Shown: positions 28,740 to 38,927, counted from the stretch's first letter. The stretch: 64,000 bases of DNA from Helicobacter suis HS1 (GCF_026000295.1 NZ_AP026769.1:992001-1056000); one strand, 5' to 3'. Translations and numbers: made by a program. Notes: generated by a model not told the origin, from the sequence alone.

Positions 28740-29589
28740 ATGGTATCGTTGCAACAAATCACAAATCACAAACGCGTAGCGTTTTCTCTCTGACTTTTTC
28801 CCGCTTTACTTTTATCAGTGCTCTTAGTTTTATCTCTTTAGCGCCTTTGAGTGCGGAGAAAAACGGCGGTTTTATGGAAGGGGGTTTTCAGTATTCTAAT
28901 TTTGGGGGTGAGGATAATTCTCAGGCAAGTTTTACTTATGATTCTTATTCTTCTTCTCCTACAAAAACCTATAACGGCAATCTCTTTGGGGGGGGGATTT
29001 CCAAATTGGTTACAAACAATTTTTTGGCAAAACAAAGCGCTTTGGTTTGCGCTACTATGTTTTCTTTAGCGGTCAGGGGGGAAGTGCGACTGTTACTGAT
29101 AATAGCTACAACGCTTCCAGTGATAACCAAACCTCTAGCTATAACCAACCCTCAGCTAATCTCTTTTATGGTGCAGGCATTGATATGCTCTTTAATTTTT
29201 ATGACGAAAACGAGAAGACCTTTGGCATGATTCTTGGTGTGATGGGAGGGGGGAGTTCATGGTTAATGGGAAAGGCAACTTATCAAAATGGAACATGTGT
29301 CTGGGGAGAGACAAATAGTGGTGCTTGTCAGACAATGAATCAGGCCCTTTGGAATTCAAATGATATGGGTGGAAGCCTTATTCCTATTTACGGGCAATTC
29401 ATCGTTAACATTGGTTTTAGGGGTAACTTTAGCAAACATCAAGGCTATGAATTTGGCGTGCGTATTCCCGTCATTAACGATCTTTATTACACCCAATCCT
29501 TTAGCGGTTTTCTATATTCAAGTGGCACACAAACTATCACCTTTAGACGCAGAGTTGCCGTCTATATCAACTATGTGATTAATTTTTAA
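28740..29589 (+). CDS. Phase-variable outer membrane protein 2 (OFF twice over)
   Basis: Paralogue of 11448-12301. The ATG at 28740 opens a 17-codon frame ending at TGA (28791-28793) after heptamer repeats. The signal-peptide frame (TFISALSFISLAPLSA) is two bases away, exactly as in OMP 1. A G9 tract at 28988-28996 then shifts the frame again: seven or ten G would give FGGDFQIGYKQFFGK, matching OMP 1. The rest reads open to 29589 and ends INYVINF, with a BAM-type terminal Phe. The barrel contains MGGGSSWL and FSKHQGYEFGVRIP shared with the paralogue. Two independent slippage events are needed for expression. Confidence 0.7.
28754..28774 (+). repeat. Heptamer tract (ACAAATC)2 plus degenerate third unit
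   Basis: Two perfect ACAAATC units and a third, ACAAACG, between the ATG and the signal peptide of OMP 2, at the position equivalent to the AAACAAC tract of OMP 1. The low copy number suggests a slower switch or a worn-out tract. Confidence 0.8.
28988..28996 (+). repeat. G9 homopolymer inside OMP 2
   Basis: Nine consecutive G in a codon context where OMP 1 has GGAGGGGAC. Nine is out of frame by two; seven or ten restores homology to OMP 1 downstream. Confidence 0.9.
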
Positions 29590-29596
29590 CCATGTT

Positions 29597-30222
29597 TTGC
29601 ACAAGAGAGGCGTATTCTTAAAGAGGCGCGCCAAAAGCTTAAAACCCATGATATTTTAAGGGGCGGAGTAAAAAGCTTTCACCTCTCATTGTTTTAAATC
29701 CATCCGCTCAAAAACCCACTTTGCACAAAATCCCTGGACAAAACTTTCCCCTAGCCGTGTTGAAAGGATTAAAAGAGCATTTAGATGATTTCTTTGCCTT
29801 TGTCGATCTTTATAAAAGCAGACAAGAGTCTTTAGTGGCGCTTTTCCAGTATCATAATTTACAAAAAGGCTGTTTGGAGTGGGTGTTAAAATCAGTTGGT
29901 GAGGCGGATATGCGTGTTTTGCTAGAGGCGTTAAAAAACCATGCAAAGGATTTAGGCTATACAAGTAAAGGCGGAGGCCGTAGCGATCATGTGTCTTTTG
30001 TATTACTCAAAGAGGGAGATTTTAGCCCACAAGAGATTAAGAGCCTGCAAGAGGCTATTTATCAAAAAACCTTAGAGGTTTTGCAAAATTAAATGCACAC
30101 CAACACGCTCTTTTTAATGCTCTTTGTTTCACTCACGCTAGGTTTGATAGGCTTGCTCATTTTTTTATGGGGTTTAAAGGGCAAGCAGTTTAGCGATGAG
30201 AAAAAGATGTTAGAATCCTTGC
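29597..30222 (+). repeat. Direct copy of alaS 3' end plus ccoS 5' part (native 31949-32572)
   Basis: There are two matching blocks. 29597-29659 equals 31949-32011 (offset 2,352) and 29704-30222 equals 32054-32572 (offset 2,350) except for one T/C difference at 30003/32353. Between the blocks 44 bases (29660-29703) are unrelated to the 42 native bases. The copy lies between OMP 2 and a 5'-truncated alaS. It contains no complete gene; this 633-bp interval holds nothing else. Confidence 0.95.
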
Positions 30223-30230
30223 GTGCATGA
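30093..30230 (+). pseudogene. Truncated ccoS copy
   Basis: The first 43 codons are identical to ccoS at 32443, including its membrane segment. The frame then runs into the alaS junction and ends after two foreign residues (45 aa in total). It is part of the duplicated block and lacks the acidic C-terminal part of CcoS. Confidence 0.85.
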
Positions 30231-32442
30231 AAAAGATCAAGAGGCTTATAAATTATGGCAAAAATTCGTGCCTATTAGCCATATTAAAACTATGGGCGAT
30301 GCGGATAATTTTTGGCAAATGGCTGATGTAGGACCTTGTGGGTATTGCAGTGAAATTTATATTGATCAGGGGGAAAAATATTTTCATTCCTCTGAGGATT
30401 ATTTTGGAGGGGAGGGAGATCGCTTTTTAGAAATCTGGAATTTAGTTTTTATGCAGTATGAACGCTCAAGCACAGGCATTTTAACCCCACTAGAGCGCCC
30501 CTGTATTGATACGGGTATGGGTTTAGAAAGAGTACAAGCGCTTTTAGAGGGGGTGCAAAATAACTTTGATAGCTCGCTTTTTAGACCACTAATTTCTCGC
30601 ATTGAAGAAGTTTTTGATCTAAACTATACAGATCATCTTGAATCTTTTAGAGTGCTAGCCGATCACGCTAGGAGTGTGGGATTTTTGCTAGCAATGGGGG
30701 TATATTTTGAAAACACGGGGCGGGGTTATGTTTTGCGCCGCATTTTAAGGCGCGCACTTAGGCATGGCTATTTGCTCAAACAAGCCCAACAAAAACAGCT
30801 AGAAGAGCCTTTTTTCTACAAAATTTTAGGCTATCTATGTGGCTTGATGCCAGATTATCCCTTGCTTGCAGAACATAAAGAGAGTATAGAGGCTGAGTGT
30901 AAAGCAGAGGAGGAATTATTTTTAGCCACTTTGGATAAGGGCATGCATTTATTTGAAAGCGCTTTAAAAGAGTGCAGTGGTTCTAGTTTTAGCGGGGCGG
31001 TGGCTTTTAAGCTTTATGATACCTATGGTTTTCCTTTGGATTTAACTATGGATATGCTCCGGCATAAAAATATTACGGTCAATTTAGAAGAGTACCAAGC
31101 CTGCATGCAAGAGCAACAGCAACGATCCCAGTTTAAACAAAGCCATGCCAAAGAGGGGTTTAAAAATTTAGATTTAAGCGCCCTTGTGCCTAATGTGTTT
31201 GTGGGCTATGAGTGTGAGAGTGTGCAGGCTAAAATTTTAGCGCTCTATTTAGAGGAGGCCAATAGGGCTTTTTTAGTGCTAGATAAAACCCCATTTTATG
31301 CGCAAGGAGGCGGACCCATTGGGGATAGAGGGGTGATTTTAGATACTAACCATGTTTTACTCGCCCAAGTTCTGGATACCCAAAAGGTAGGAGAGATTAA
31401 TATCAGCTTTGTAGAGTTAGTAGAGGGGGCTAATTTAGGGGTAGGTGATAGCGTGATTGCTGAGGTGAGCCATCGTTTAGAAATTGCCAAACACCACAGC
31501 GCCACGCATTTACTACATCTTGCCTTACGCGAAATTTTAGGCAAAAAGGCTAGGGAGGAAAACAAAAAGGTAGAAATCCAGCAAAAGGGTAGCCACATTG
31601 AACCTAGCCGTTTGCGCTTTGATTTTAGTTTTTACCGCAATTTAGAGGATACAGAAATAGAACAGATAGAAGCCTTTGTGAATGCCAAAATCGCCCTAGC
31701 CATGCCCACAAGCGTGGAAAATATGCAAGCCTTGCAGGCAAAAGAAAGCGGGGCTATCATGCTTTTTGAGGATAAGTATTTAGAGCAGGTGCGGGTGGTT
31801 AAGATTGCAGGGAGTGTTGAGGCCTGCGGGGGGGTACATGTACAAAATAGCGCACAAATTGGAGGCTTTGCTATTATAAAAGTTTCTAGCGTGAGTGCGG
31901 GGGTTAGGCGCATTGAGGCGGTGTGTGGGGAGGCGTATTATGATTTTATTGCACAAGAGAGGCGTATTCTTAAAGAGGCGCGCCAAAAGCTTAAAACCCA
32001 TGATATTTTAAAAGCCCTAGATCACAAACAAAGCCCTAAAAGCCCTGTTAAGCCCGCTCAAAAACCCACTTTGCACAAAATCCCTGGACAAAACTTTCCC
32101 CTAGCCGTGTTGAAAGGATTAAAAGAGCATTTAGATGATTTCTTTGCCTTTGTCGATCTTTATAAAAGCAGACAAGAGTCTTTAGTGGCGCTTTTCCAGT
32201 ATCATAATTTACAAAAAGGCTGTTTGGAGTGGGTGTTAAAATCAGTTGGTGAGGCGGATATGCGTGTTTTGCTAGAGGCGTTAAAAAACCATGCAAAGGA
32301 TTTAGGCTATACAAGTAAAGGCGGAGGCCGTAGCGATCATGTGTCTTTTGTACTACTCAAAGAGGGAGATTTTAGCCCACAAGAGATTAAGAGCCTGCAA
32401 GAGGCTATTTATCAAAAAACCTTAGAGGTTTTGCAAAATTAA
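30223..32442 (+). pseudogene. alaS: Alanyl-tRNA synthetase lacking about 120 N-terminal residues
   Basis: Charges tRNA(Ala) with alanine. Retained: class II motif 3 DTGMGLERV (residues 96-104), the tRNA-recognition domain, the editing-site HHSATHLLH (about 424-432) with CGGVHVQN (about 535-542), and a C-Ala domain. Missing: the start of the protein including class II motifs 1 and 2 (the segment before HEKDQEAYKLW), which build the adenylation site. At 739 aa it is short of the usual 850 or so. The frame starts abruptly at the end of a duplicated ccoS fragment. alaS is essential, so either an intact copy lies elsewhere or this junction is an assembly error; I favour the latter. Confidence 0.85.
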
Positions 32443-32649
32443 ATGCACACCAACACGCTCTTTTTAATGCTCTTTGTTTCACTCACGCTAGGTTTGATAG
32501 GCTTGCTCATTTTTTTATGGGGTTTAAAGGGCAAGCAGTTTAGCGATGAGAAAAAGATGTTAGAATCCTTGCTTTATGATGGTCCTGAGGATCTCAACCT
32601 TGCTAAAGAAGAAGAGGCCAAAAAACTTAGAAAGGATAGTCATGAGTGA
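32443..32649 (+). CDS. ccoS: Cytochrome oxidase maturation protein CcoS
   Basis: A 68-aa protein with one N-terminal membrane segment (about residues 4-27, ending LWGLKGKQFSDEK) and a short acidic cytoplasmic tail, the pattern of CcoS. CcoS helps assemble the cbb3-type oxidase, the only terminal oxidase of Helicobacter. It starts directly after the alaS stop and overlaps the next gene by 8 bp. A truncated second copy lies at 30093-30230. Confidence 0.8.
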   Translation: MHTNTLFLMLFVSLTLGLIGLLIFLWGLKGKQFSDEKKMLESLLYDGPEDLNLAKEEEAKKLRKDSHE

Positions 32650-33598
32650 GTTGTATGATGTGGTGGTTGTGGGGGCTGGACCTAGTGGGATTGCTGCAGC
32701 TGTTGAGTGCCAGATTAATGGGATTGAAAAGGTCTTGCTTTGCGAGAAAGATGAGCAATGTTGTGGAATGATACGCAAATATTACAAAGCGCATAAACGG
32801 GTGGATAAGGATTATCGCAAACAGGTGGTAGACATCAAGGGAAATATTCCTTTTACAGACATGGATAAAGAGGAAGCTTTACTGGTGTTTGAGCGGGTTT
32901 TAGAAAAGTATAAAACCCCCACTCTATACAAAGCAACCGTGGAAAGCGTGCAAAAAAAGCAAGATATTTTTGAGGTCTTGACGGGCAAGAATGAAGTACT
33001 GCGCGCTAAATGTGTGGTGATTGCTATTGGTAAAATGGGACAGCCTAACCGCCCAAATTATCCCATTCCCGTAGAGATCATGCGCCAAGTGGTTTATACG
33101 ATTAATGATTGTAAAGAAAAGGAAAAGGTTTTAGTTGTAGGCGGGGGTAATTCAGCTGTTGAGTATGCCATTGCACTAGCTAGCACCAACACCACCACAC
33201 TTAATTACAGACAAACCAGCTTTAGCCGCGTCAATGATGAGAATTTAAAGGCTTTAGAGGAGGCTTTTTCTAAAAATCTCTCTAAAAAGCTAGGCGTAGA
33301 GATTGAAAGCTTAGAGGCTTGTGAGGGGCAAATTAAGGTCAATTTTAAAGATAGCACGCATGCAGTTTATGACAGGGTTTTATTTGCTATTGGTGGATCT
33401 ACACCCTTAGAATTTTTAAAAAAATGCGGGGTGGCTTTAGATGCGGGTAATTTACCCATTGTGAGTGAGGAACAAGAAAGTAATATCCCTAATTTATTCG
33501 TGATAGGCGATATTCTCTACAAGTCAGGGGCTAGCGTCGCTGTTGGGCTTAATGCGGGTTTTGATGTGGCGCAGGTGCTTAAGAGGCGTTTACATTAA
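32642..33598 (+). CDS. FAD/NAD(P)-dependent oxidoreductase, FqrB/YpdA-like
   Basis: A two-dinucleotide-binding flavoprotein: FAD site VVVGAGPSGIAAAVE near the N-terminus, NAD(P) site VLVVGGGNSAVEYA in the middle, and the C-terminal FAD motif LFVIGDI. The thioredoxin-reductase CxxC is absent, as in H. pylori HP1164 (FqrB, flavodoxin:quinone reductase) and YpdA-type enzymes. I choose the ATG at 32642 (MSELYDVVVVGAG), preceded by GAAAGGA. The flavodoxin gene fldA is at the other end of the window, so a partner role is plausible. The fqrB assignment rests on similarity by eye. Confidence 0.7.
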   Translation: MSELYDVVVVGAGPSGIAAAVECQINGIEKVLLCEKDEQCCGMIRKYYKAHKRVDKDYRKQVVDIKGNIPFTDMDKEEALLVFERVLEKYKTPTLYKATVESVQKKQDIFEVLTGKNEVLRAKCVVIAIGKMGQPNRPNYPIPVEIMRQVVYTINDCKEKEKVLVVGGGNSAVEYAIALASTNTTTLNYRQTSFSRVNDENLKALEEAFSKNLSKKLGVEIESLEACEGQIKVNFKDSTHAVYDRVLFAIGGSTPLEFLKKCGVALDAGNLPIVSEEQESNIPNLFVIGDILYKSGASVAVGLNAGFDVAQVLKRRLH

Positions 33599-33672
33599 CC
33601 AAGCATTTTTTACTTATGATACTCCCTTGTTAACTTGATTGGTTGACCTAATCTCTAATGGAAGGGAGAAAG

Positions 33673-34326
33673 ATGTGCATTTTAAGGGTTTTTTTATTAG
33701 CTTGCATGTTGAGCGCAGTAGCCAACTGCGATCAGATCATGCATTTTAAACAACACCAACACAAAGGAAAACACATGCAGTTTTTTAAGGTTTTTATCCA
33801 TACCGACGCACATGGGTTTTTAGATCTAAAATTTGGCGGGAATGCAGATGCTAGTTTTTTAGATCATGGTTTGCCCAAACGATCGCCTGAAATTAGCTGG
33901 GAGAGTGTACCGGGAGCTAAAAGCTATGCTTTAGAACTAGTTGATTATGACGCAGCAGCCTCTGGTGGAAGGGGAAGACCCTTTATCCACTGGGTGGTGG
34001 GCAATATTACAGCAACTAAGCTAGCAGAAAATGCCTCTGTAGAGGATAAACAGATTGATCAAGGGATTAATTCACTCACAGAAGGTTATACCGTATCTTC
34101 TTTGAGCGCGGAGGAAAAACAGGCCTCTAATCTAGCCAATAGTAATTACATTGGACCCATGCCCCCTGATAAAGATCACCACTATTTGATCCAAGTTTAC
34201 GCTTTAGATGTGGCGCATTTAGATTTAAAAAAACCCTTTTTTATCGGGCAGTTACACGATGCAATACGCGGGCATATTTTAGGTTTAGGGCGCGTGGAGT
34301 TTAAATATCCAAAGTTGCGCCACTAA
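33673..34326 (+). CDS. Secreted PEBP/YbhB-family protein
   Basis: Phosphatidylethanolamine-binding/Raf-kinase-inhibitor-like fold of the bacterial YbhB/YbcL type: SPEISWESVPGAKSYAL, ELVDYDA, FIHWVVGNI and a C-terminal ALDVAHLDL. I start at ATG 33673 because AAGGGAGAAAG precedes it. The signal segment (MCILRVFLLACMLSAVANC) could end in a lipobox-like AVANC, so a lipoprotein is possible. It is about 217 aa. Its ligand in bacteria is unknown. Confidence 0.75.
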   Translation: MCILRVFLLACMLSAVANCDQIMHFKQHQHKGKHMQFFKVFIHTDAHGFLDLKFGGNADASFLDHGLPKRSPEISWESVPGAKSYALELVDYDAAASGGRGRPFIHWVVGNITATKLAENASVEDKQIDQGINSLTEGYTVSSLSAEEKQASNLANSNYIGPMPPDKDHHYLIQVYALDVAHLDLKKPFFIGQLHDAIRGHILGLGRVEFKYPKLRH

Positions 34327-34356
34327 CTCTTAAACTTGTTTAAATCTGAGATGTGC

Positions 34357-34362
34357 TAGTAT
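34357..34362 (+). promoter_or_regulatory. -10 element upstream of fabZ operon
   Basis: TGCTAGTAT gives a TG-extended TAGTAT about 45 bp before fabZ, in the 79-bp spacer after the PEBP gene. It is probably the start of the fabZ-lpxA-clpX-mreB-mreC transcript. Confidence 0.5.
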
Positions 34363-34405
34363 AGCCCTTTTTCTGCGGTAAGTTTTAAGGAAAAAGGGTT
34401 TAAGA

Positions 34406-34897
34406 ATGTCTGAGGGAATTATAAATTTAGACATCCATATGATTAGCCAAATCCTCCCCCACCGCTACCCATTTTTGCTGGTGGATCGAATCGTGCACCT
34501 AGAGCCTTATAAAGAGGTGCATGCCTTTAAAAACATCACCTATAACGAGGAGGTTTTTACGGGGCATTTTCCAAGCAGGCCTATTTATCCGGGAGTGCTG
34601 ATTGTAGAGGGCATGGCACAGGCGGGGGGGTTATTGGCCTTTATTAGTTTATTTGGGGTGAGCCCAGAGGTGGCGGCCACTAAGCTTGTGTATTTCATGA
34701 CCATCGATCGGGTGAAGTTTAGAAACCCGGTGATCCCCGGCGATCAACTGCATTATCATTTGAGTGCCCAAAAACATAGGGGCATGATCTGGCAAGTAGG
34801 CGGTGTGGCTAAGGTGGCAGAAAAGATTGTGGCAGAGGCTGAATTAAAAGCCATGATTGTGGATCGCGAGGCCAATAATCGCGAGGCCAATACATGA
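34406..34897 (+). CDS. fabZ: 3-hydroxyacyl-ACP dehydratase FabZ
   Basis: Dehydrates 3-hydroxyacyl-ACP in fatty acid synthesis. The catalytic His is in LPHRYPFLLVDRI and the Glu in GHFPSRPIYPGVLIVEGMAQ. The length is 163 aa. It overlaps lpxA by 4 bp (ATGA). The gene order fabZ-lpxA-clpX-mreB-mreC is the same as in H. pylori (HP1376-HP1372). The end carries a short duplicated sequence ([10 protein letters not shown]). Confidence 0.96.
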   Translation: MSEGIINLDIHMISQILPHRYPFLLVDRIVHLEPYKEVHAFKNITYNEEVFTGHFPSRPIYPGVLIVEGMAQAGGLLAFISLFGVSPEVAATKLVYFMTIDRVKFRNPVIPGDQLHYHLSAQKHRGMIWQVGGVAKVAEKIVAEAELKAMIVDREANNREANT

Positions 34898-35700
34898 GTA
34901 TCGCACCGACTGCTCTTATTGATCCACAAGCGCGCCTCCACCCTTCTGTTACTATCGGTCCTTTTTGTGTGATTGGACCAGATGTTGTACTAGAGGAGGG
35001 CGTTACGCTGTATAACAATGTAACGCTTTTGGGGCGCACCACCATTAAAGCCCACACAACTGTTTTTCCCTATGCCACGCTTGGTACGATCCCACAAGAT
35101 CTCAAATACGATGGCGAACCCTCTACTCTTGTAATCGGGGAACATAATTTGATCCGCGAGTATTGCATGATCAACACGGGTACTAAGGGCGGAGGGAATG
35201 AAACCATTATTGGTAACCACAATTTATTAATGGCCTATGTACATGTTGCCCATGACTGCAAAATTGGCAATCATTGCATTTTGGCCAATGGCGTAACTTT
35301 AGCCGGGCATATTGAAATTGGCGATCATGTCAATATTGGTGGACTTACTGCAATCCACCAGTTTACGCGTCTGGCTAAGGGGTGCATGGTGGCTGGAGCG
35401 AGTGCTCTTGGTAGAGATGTCCCCCCCTTTTGTATTGCTGAGGGTAACCGCGCCTTTATCAGAGGGCTTAATCGCCACCGCATGCGTAAACTCTTAGAAC
35501 GCAAAGAAATTGATTTTATTAACATACTTTATAAACGGCTTTTTAATATCAATGGCACTTCTGTACGCGACAATGCCTCAAAAATTTTAGAAGAATACCC
35601 TGAAAATGCGCACGCTAAAGAGATTTGCCAATTTGTTTTAGAAAGCAATAGAGGCATTGCCATTAAAGCGGGGTATTTTAACGATCAGGAGGATTCATGA
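34894..35700 (+). CDS. lpxA: UDP-N-acetylglucosamine acyltransferase LpxA
   Basis: First step of lipid A synthesis. The hexapeptide repeats of a left-handed beta helix run from the start ([16 protein letters not shown]) to about residue 180. The catalytic His is in [13 protein letters not shown]. The C-terminal helical domain includes [14 protein letters not shown]. The length is 268 aa. It overlaps both neighbours by 4 bp (ATGA). Confidence 0.96.
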   Translation: MSIAPTALIDPQARLHPSVTIGPFCVIGPDVVLEEGVTLYNNVTLLGRTTIKAHTTVFPYATLGTIPQDLKYDGEPSTLVIGEHNLIREYCMINTGTKGGGNETIIGNHNLLMAYVHVAHDCKIGNHCILANGVTLAGHIEIGDHVNIGGLTAIHQFTRLAKGCMVAGASALGRDVPPFCIAEGNRAFIRGLNRHRMRKLLERKEIDFINILYKRLFNINGTSVRDNASKILEEYPENAHAKEICQFVLESNRGIAIKAGYFNDQEDS

Positions 35701-37001
35701 ACACCCGTTACTGCAGTTTTTGCAATAAGCCGGAAAACACCCTGCAACACCACCGCCGCTTGGTGTTTTCCTCTAAAAAATCGGGTAAGGATATCCACAT
35801 CTGCGAGTACTGCGTGGAATATCTTTATAAAGAACTCCACACAGAACTACACACCAGTGTTTTAGATGTGCGCAAGCACACAGGAGAAGATCCCTTACCC
35901 CTTAAAAACAACACCCCTGCCATGATTGCCTCTCCTAAACTTTTAAAAGAAGCCTTAGATCATTATGTTATCGGGCAAGAGGACGCTAAGCGGGTTTTAA
36001 GTGTGGCGGTGTATAACCATTATAAACGCTTGCATTACCAAGAAACACGCGATTCAAACACACAAGAAGTAGAGATTTCTAAATCCAATATTTTACTAGT
36101 AGGGCCTACAGGTAGTGGTAAAACTTTAATGGCACAAACCCTAGCGCGCTTTTTAAATGTGCCCATTGCCATTAGCGATGCAACCAGTTTGACAGAAGCG
36201 GGTTATGTTGGAGAAGATGTAGAAAACATTTTAACCCGTTTGTTGCAGGCTAGCGATGGAGATGTAGAGAGGGCGCAAAAGGGGATTGTTTTTATTGATG
36301 AGATTGATAAAATCGCACGCCTTTCAGAAAACCGCTCCATTACCCGCGATGTTTCTGGTGAGGGAGTACAACAAGCGCTTTTAAAGATCATTGAGGGGGC
36401 TGTGGTCAATGTCAGCCCCAAAGGGGGGCGCAAACACCCTAATGAAAACTTTGTACAAATTGATACCACCAATATTTTATTTATCTGTGGTGGGGCTTTT
36501 GATGGGATCATTGATGTGATCAAACGGCGTATCCACAGCAATGTACTAGGTTTTGGTAATGAGAAAAAAACCAAAGAGGAATTAGAGGATATTTTGCACC
36601 TAGTTGAACCAGAGGATTTAATCTCTTATGGCTTAATTCCTGAACTCATTGGCCGTTTGCCGGTTATCTCTACTTTAAAACCCATTTCTAAAGAGGCTAT
36701 GGTAGATATTTTACAAAAGCCTAAAAATGCGCTGATCAAACAATACCAAGCGCTCTTTAAAATGGATGGCGTGGAGTTGATTTTTGAGGAAGAAGCCGTT
36801 GAAGAAATTGCAAATTTAGCCATTAAGCGCAAGGTAGGGGCGCGGGGCCTTAGAGCAATTATTGAAAGTTTTGGTTTAGATATTATGTTTGATTTACCTA
36901 ATCTCAAGGATTACCAAGTCATCATCACTAAAGAGTGCGTGCTTAAACAAGATAAACCGCTTTACATTAAAAAAAATAAGCCCTTGCTCATGCCCTCTTG
37001 A
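35697..37001 (+). CDS. clpX: ATP-dependent Clp protease ATPase subunit ClpX
   Basis: AAA+ unfoldase for ClpP. The N-terminal zinc-binding domain has Cys6, Cys9, Cys36 and Cys39. Walker A is GPTGSGKT (about residues 136-143) and Walker [11 protein letters not shown] (about 199-208). [20 protein letters not shown] and GARGLRAI are typical. The length is 434 aa. Start coupled to lpxA. Confidence 0.97.
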   Translation: MNTRYCSFCNKPENTLQHHRRLVFSSKKSGKDIHICEYCVEYLYKELHTELHTSVLDVRKHTGEDPLPLKNNTPAMIASPKLLKEALDHYVIGQEDAKRVLSVAVYNHYKRLHYQETRDSNTQEVEISKSNILLVGPTGSGKTLMAQTLARFLNVPIAISDATSLTEAGYVGEDVENILTRLLQASDGDVERAQKGIVFIDEIDKIARLSENRSITRDVSGEGVQQALLKIIEGAVVNVSPKGGRKHPNENFVQIDTTNILFICGGAFDGIIDVIKRRIHSNVLGFGNEKKTKEELEDILHLVEPEDLISYGLIPELIGRLPVISTLKPISKEAMVDILQKPKNALIKQYQALFKMDGVELIFEEEAVEEIANLAIKRKVGARGLRAIIESFGLDIMFDLPNLKDYQVIITKECVLKQDKPLYIKKNKPLLMPS

Positions 37002-37030
37002 GGCCAGTAAATCCAACATGAAAGAGTTCT

Positions 37031-38068
37031 ATGATACTAGATAAACTAATTGGTGTCTTTTCCCACGATGTGGCCATTGATTTAGGGACGGCTAATACAG
37101 TGGTTTCTGTCAAAGGGCAGGGTATTATCATCAATGAGCCCTCTATTGTAGCTGTTAAACTGAATAAGTACGATCACATGGAAGAAGTTTTAGCAGTGGG
37201 GAGTGAAGCTAAAGAAATGATTGGTAAAACCCCAGCCGGTGTACAGGCCATTCGTCCTATGAAAGATGGAGTGATTGCGGATTTTAATATCACCGAGAAA
37301 ATGATTCGTTACTTCATTGAAAAAGCCCATAAACGCAAATCTCTAATCCGCCCGCGTATCATGGTTTGTGTACCCTATGGTCTAACTAGTGTAGAGCGTA
37401 AAGCGGTTAAAGAAAGCGCAATGAGTGCAGGGGCTAGAGAGGTATTTTTGATTGAAGAACCTATGGCAGCTGCCATTGGAGCGGGTTTACCGGTAAAAGA
37501 TCCACGAGGGAGCTTGATTGTAGATATTGGCGGGGGCACAACTGAAATTGGGGTGATTAGCTTAGGCGGGCTAGTGGTGAGTAAGAGTATTAGAGTGGCG
37601 GGTAATAAGTTAGATGCTAGTATTGTAGATTATGTCCGCAAAACTTATAACCTACAAATTGGGGAGCGCACTGGTGAGGAAATCAAAATTGCAATTGGTT
37701 CGGCTATTGAGCTAAACCCCCCTTTAACAATGGAAGTGAGTGGGCGCGATCAAATAAGCGGGATTTTAAACACCATTGAGCTTAATAGCGAAGATGTACG
37801 CGAGGCAATTAAAGAGCAACTAAGAGAAATTAGTAATGCGTTGCGATCGGTGCTTGAAGAGGTCAAACCGGATCTAGCTAGAGATTTGGTAGAAAATGGC
37901 GTGGTACTTACAGGTGGGGGGGCACTCATTAGAGGTTTAGATAAATATTTGAGCAATATTATTAAATTACCCGTATTTGTGGGTGAAGAGCCATTATTAG
38001 CCGTAGCTAGAGGTACGAGTAAAGCCATTGAGGATTTAGATTTATTAAGCAGCCTAGGAGATATTTAG
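37031..38068 (+). CDS. mreB: Rod shape-determining protein MreB
   Basis: Bacterial actin guiding peptidoglycan synthesis. Phosphate-1 motif AIDLGTANT, phosphate-2 IVDIGGGTTEIGVI, adenosine motif LTGGGALIRGL. The length is 345 aa. It is followed 4 bp later by mreC. Confidence 0.97.
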   Translation: MILDKLIGVFSHDVAIDLGTANTVVSVKGQGIIINEPSIVAVKLNKYDHMEEVLAVGSEAKEMIGKTPAGVQAIRPMKDGVIADFNITEKMIRYFIEKAHKRKSLIRPRIMVCVPYGLTSVERKAVKESAMSAGAREVFLIEEPMAAAIGAGLPVKDPRGSLIVDIGGGTTEIGVISLGGLVVSKSIRVAGNKLDASIVDYVRKTYNLQIGERTGEEIKIAIGSAIELNPPLTMEVSGRDQISGILNTIELNSEDVREAIKEQLREISNALRSVLEEVKPDLARDLVENGVVLTGGGALIRGLDKYLSNIIKLPVFVGEEPLLAVARGTSKAIEDLDLLSSLGDI

Positions 38069-38072
38069 TCTT

Positions 38073-38927
38073 TTGAGCAGTTGGCGTACCCTTCTGATCT
38101 TAATTGTGATCTTTGGGGTGCTTTATTGGTTAGATATTAAGGGTTCTAGTAGTTTTATAAGCGATAAGATTAAAGTTGTTTTCCTAGATATCAAAGATGA
38201 TATAACCCTAGCCTATCAAAAACACTTTGAGCAGGCTCAAATGGTTGCAGATTATAAAAAGCAAACCCATGCCTATGAACAGCTCAAACTAGCTTATGCC
38301 AATTTAAATGCCCGTAACCAAGCTTTAGCTTTAGAAGTTTATGATTTAGAAAAACTCCAAGAAAAACATGTTAGAGCTAACCAGCCACAACCACTTTTTT
38401 CCAATCAAAACAATATCTGTACGCCCGATCAAACCCTTGATTTAGATAATCTACTCCCTCAGCCTACTTTTACTCTTACGCGTATTTATGGTTTTGTTTC
38501 TTTAGATAACCCCTATCAAGTGTTTTTAGACATCAAAAAACCCTACCCTAAGGATAAAATTTTAGGCATGGTGGCCTTTAACCGCGTACTGGGTACTGTC
38601 GTGCAAAGAGAAGGGCGCTTTGTAGGGCTTTTACATGGCGATTCACAGATGAGTTATAGCGTGATGATTAGAAGCGGGGGCAAAGTTTATTATGGTTTTG
38701 TTACTAATGAATCTTTTAAGAGTTATATCAACTTTTTACCCACCTATGCGCCCATTAAAGTAGGCGATCAAGTTTTTACCAGTGGACTTGATCACATCTT
38801 TAGCCCTAATATCTATGTAGGCACAATTGCTAGCGTTGAAAACCACTATGTTTACAAAAAAGCACTCCTCCAGATTGAGGATTTTAAAAGCATGCTATTT
38901 TACACCACGATTGTAGATGTACCCTAA
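38073..38927 (+). CDS. mreC: Cell-shape protein MreC
   Basis: One N-terminal membrane segment (about residues 5-20), a coiled-coil stretch (about 50-95) and a periplasmic beta domain with VAFNRVLGTVVQR, VMIRSGGKVYYG and KVGDQVFTSGLDHIF. The 284-aa length is in range. The start is TTG, 4 bp after mreB. Its stop overlaps the next start (TAATG). Confidence 0.88.
   Translation: MSSWRTLLILIVIFGVLYWLDIKGSSSFISDKIKVVFLDIKDDITLAYQKHFEQAQMVADYKKQTHAYEQLKLAYANLNARNQALALEVYDLEKLQEKHVRANQPQPLFSNQNNICTPDQTLDLDNLLPQPTFTLTRIYGFVSLDNPYQVFLDIKKPYPKDKILGMVAFNRVLGTVVQREGRFVGLLHGDSQMSYSVMIRSGGKVYYGFVTNESFKSYINFLPTYAPIKVGDQVFTSGLDHIFSPNIYVGTIASVENHYVYKKALLQIEDFKSMLFYTTIVDVP

Noticed and set aside
28847-29230. 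A 127-aa frame at the start of OMP 2 as a separate protein
   Set aside because: After the G9 tract it reads the barrel gene out of frame; homology to OMP 1 continues in another frame.
29721-30092. A 123-aa frame identical to the AlaS C-terminus, as a stand-alone gene
   Set aside because: It is the tail of the duplicated alaS block with no start signal; I list it as a repeat instead.
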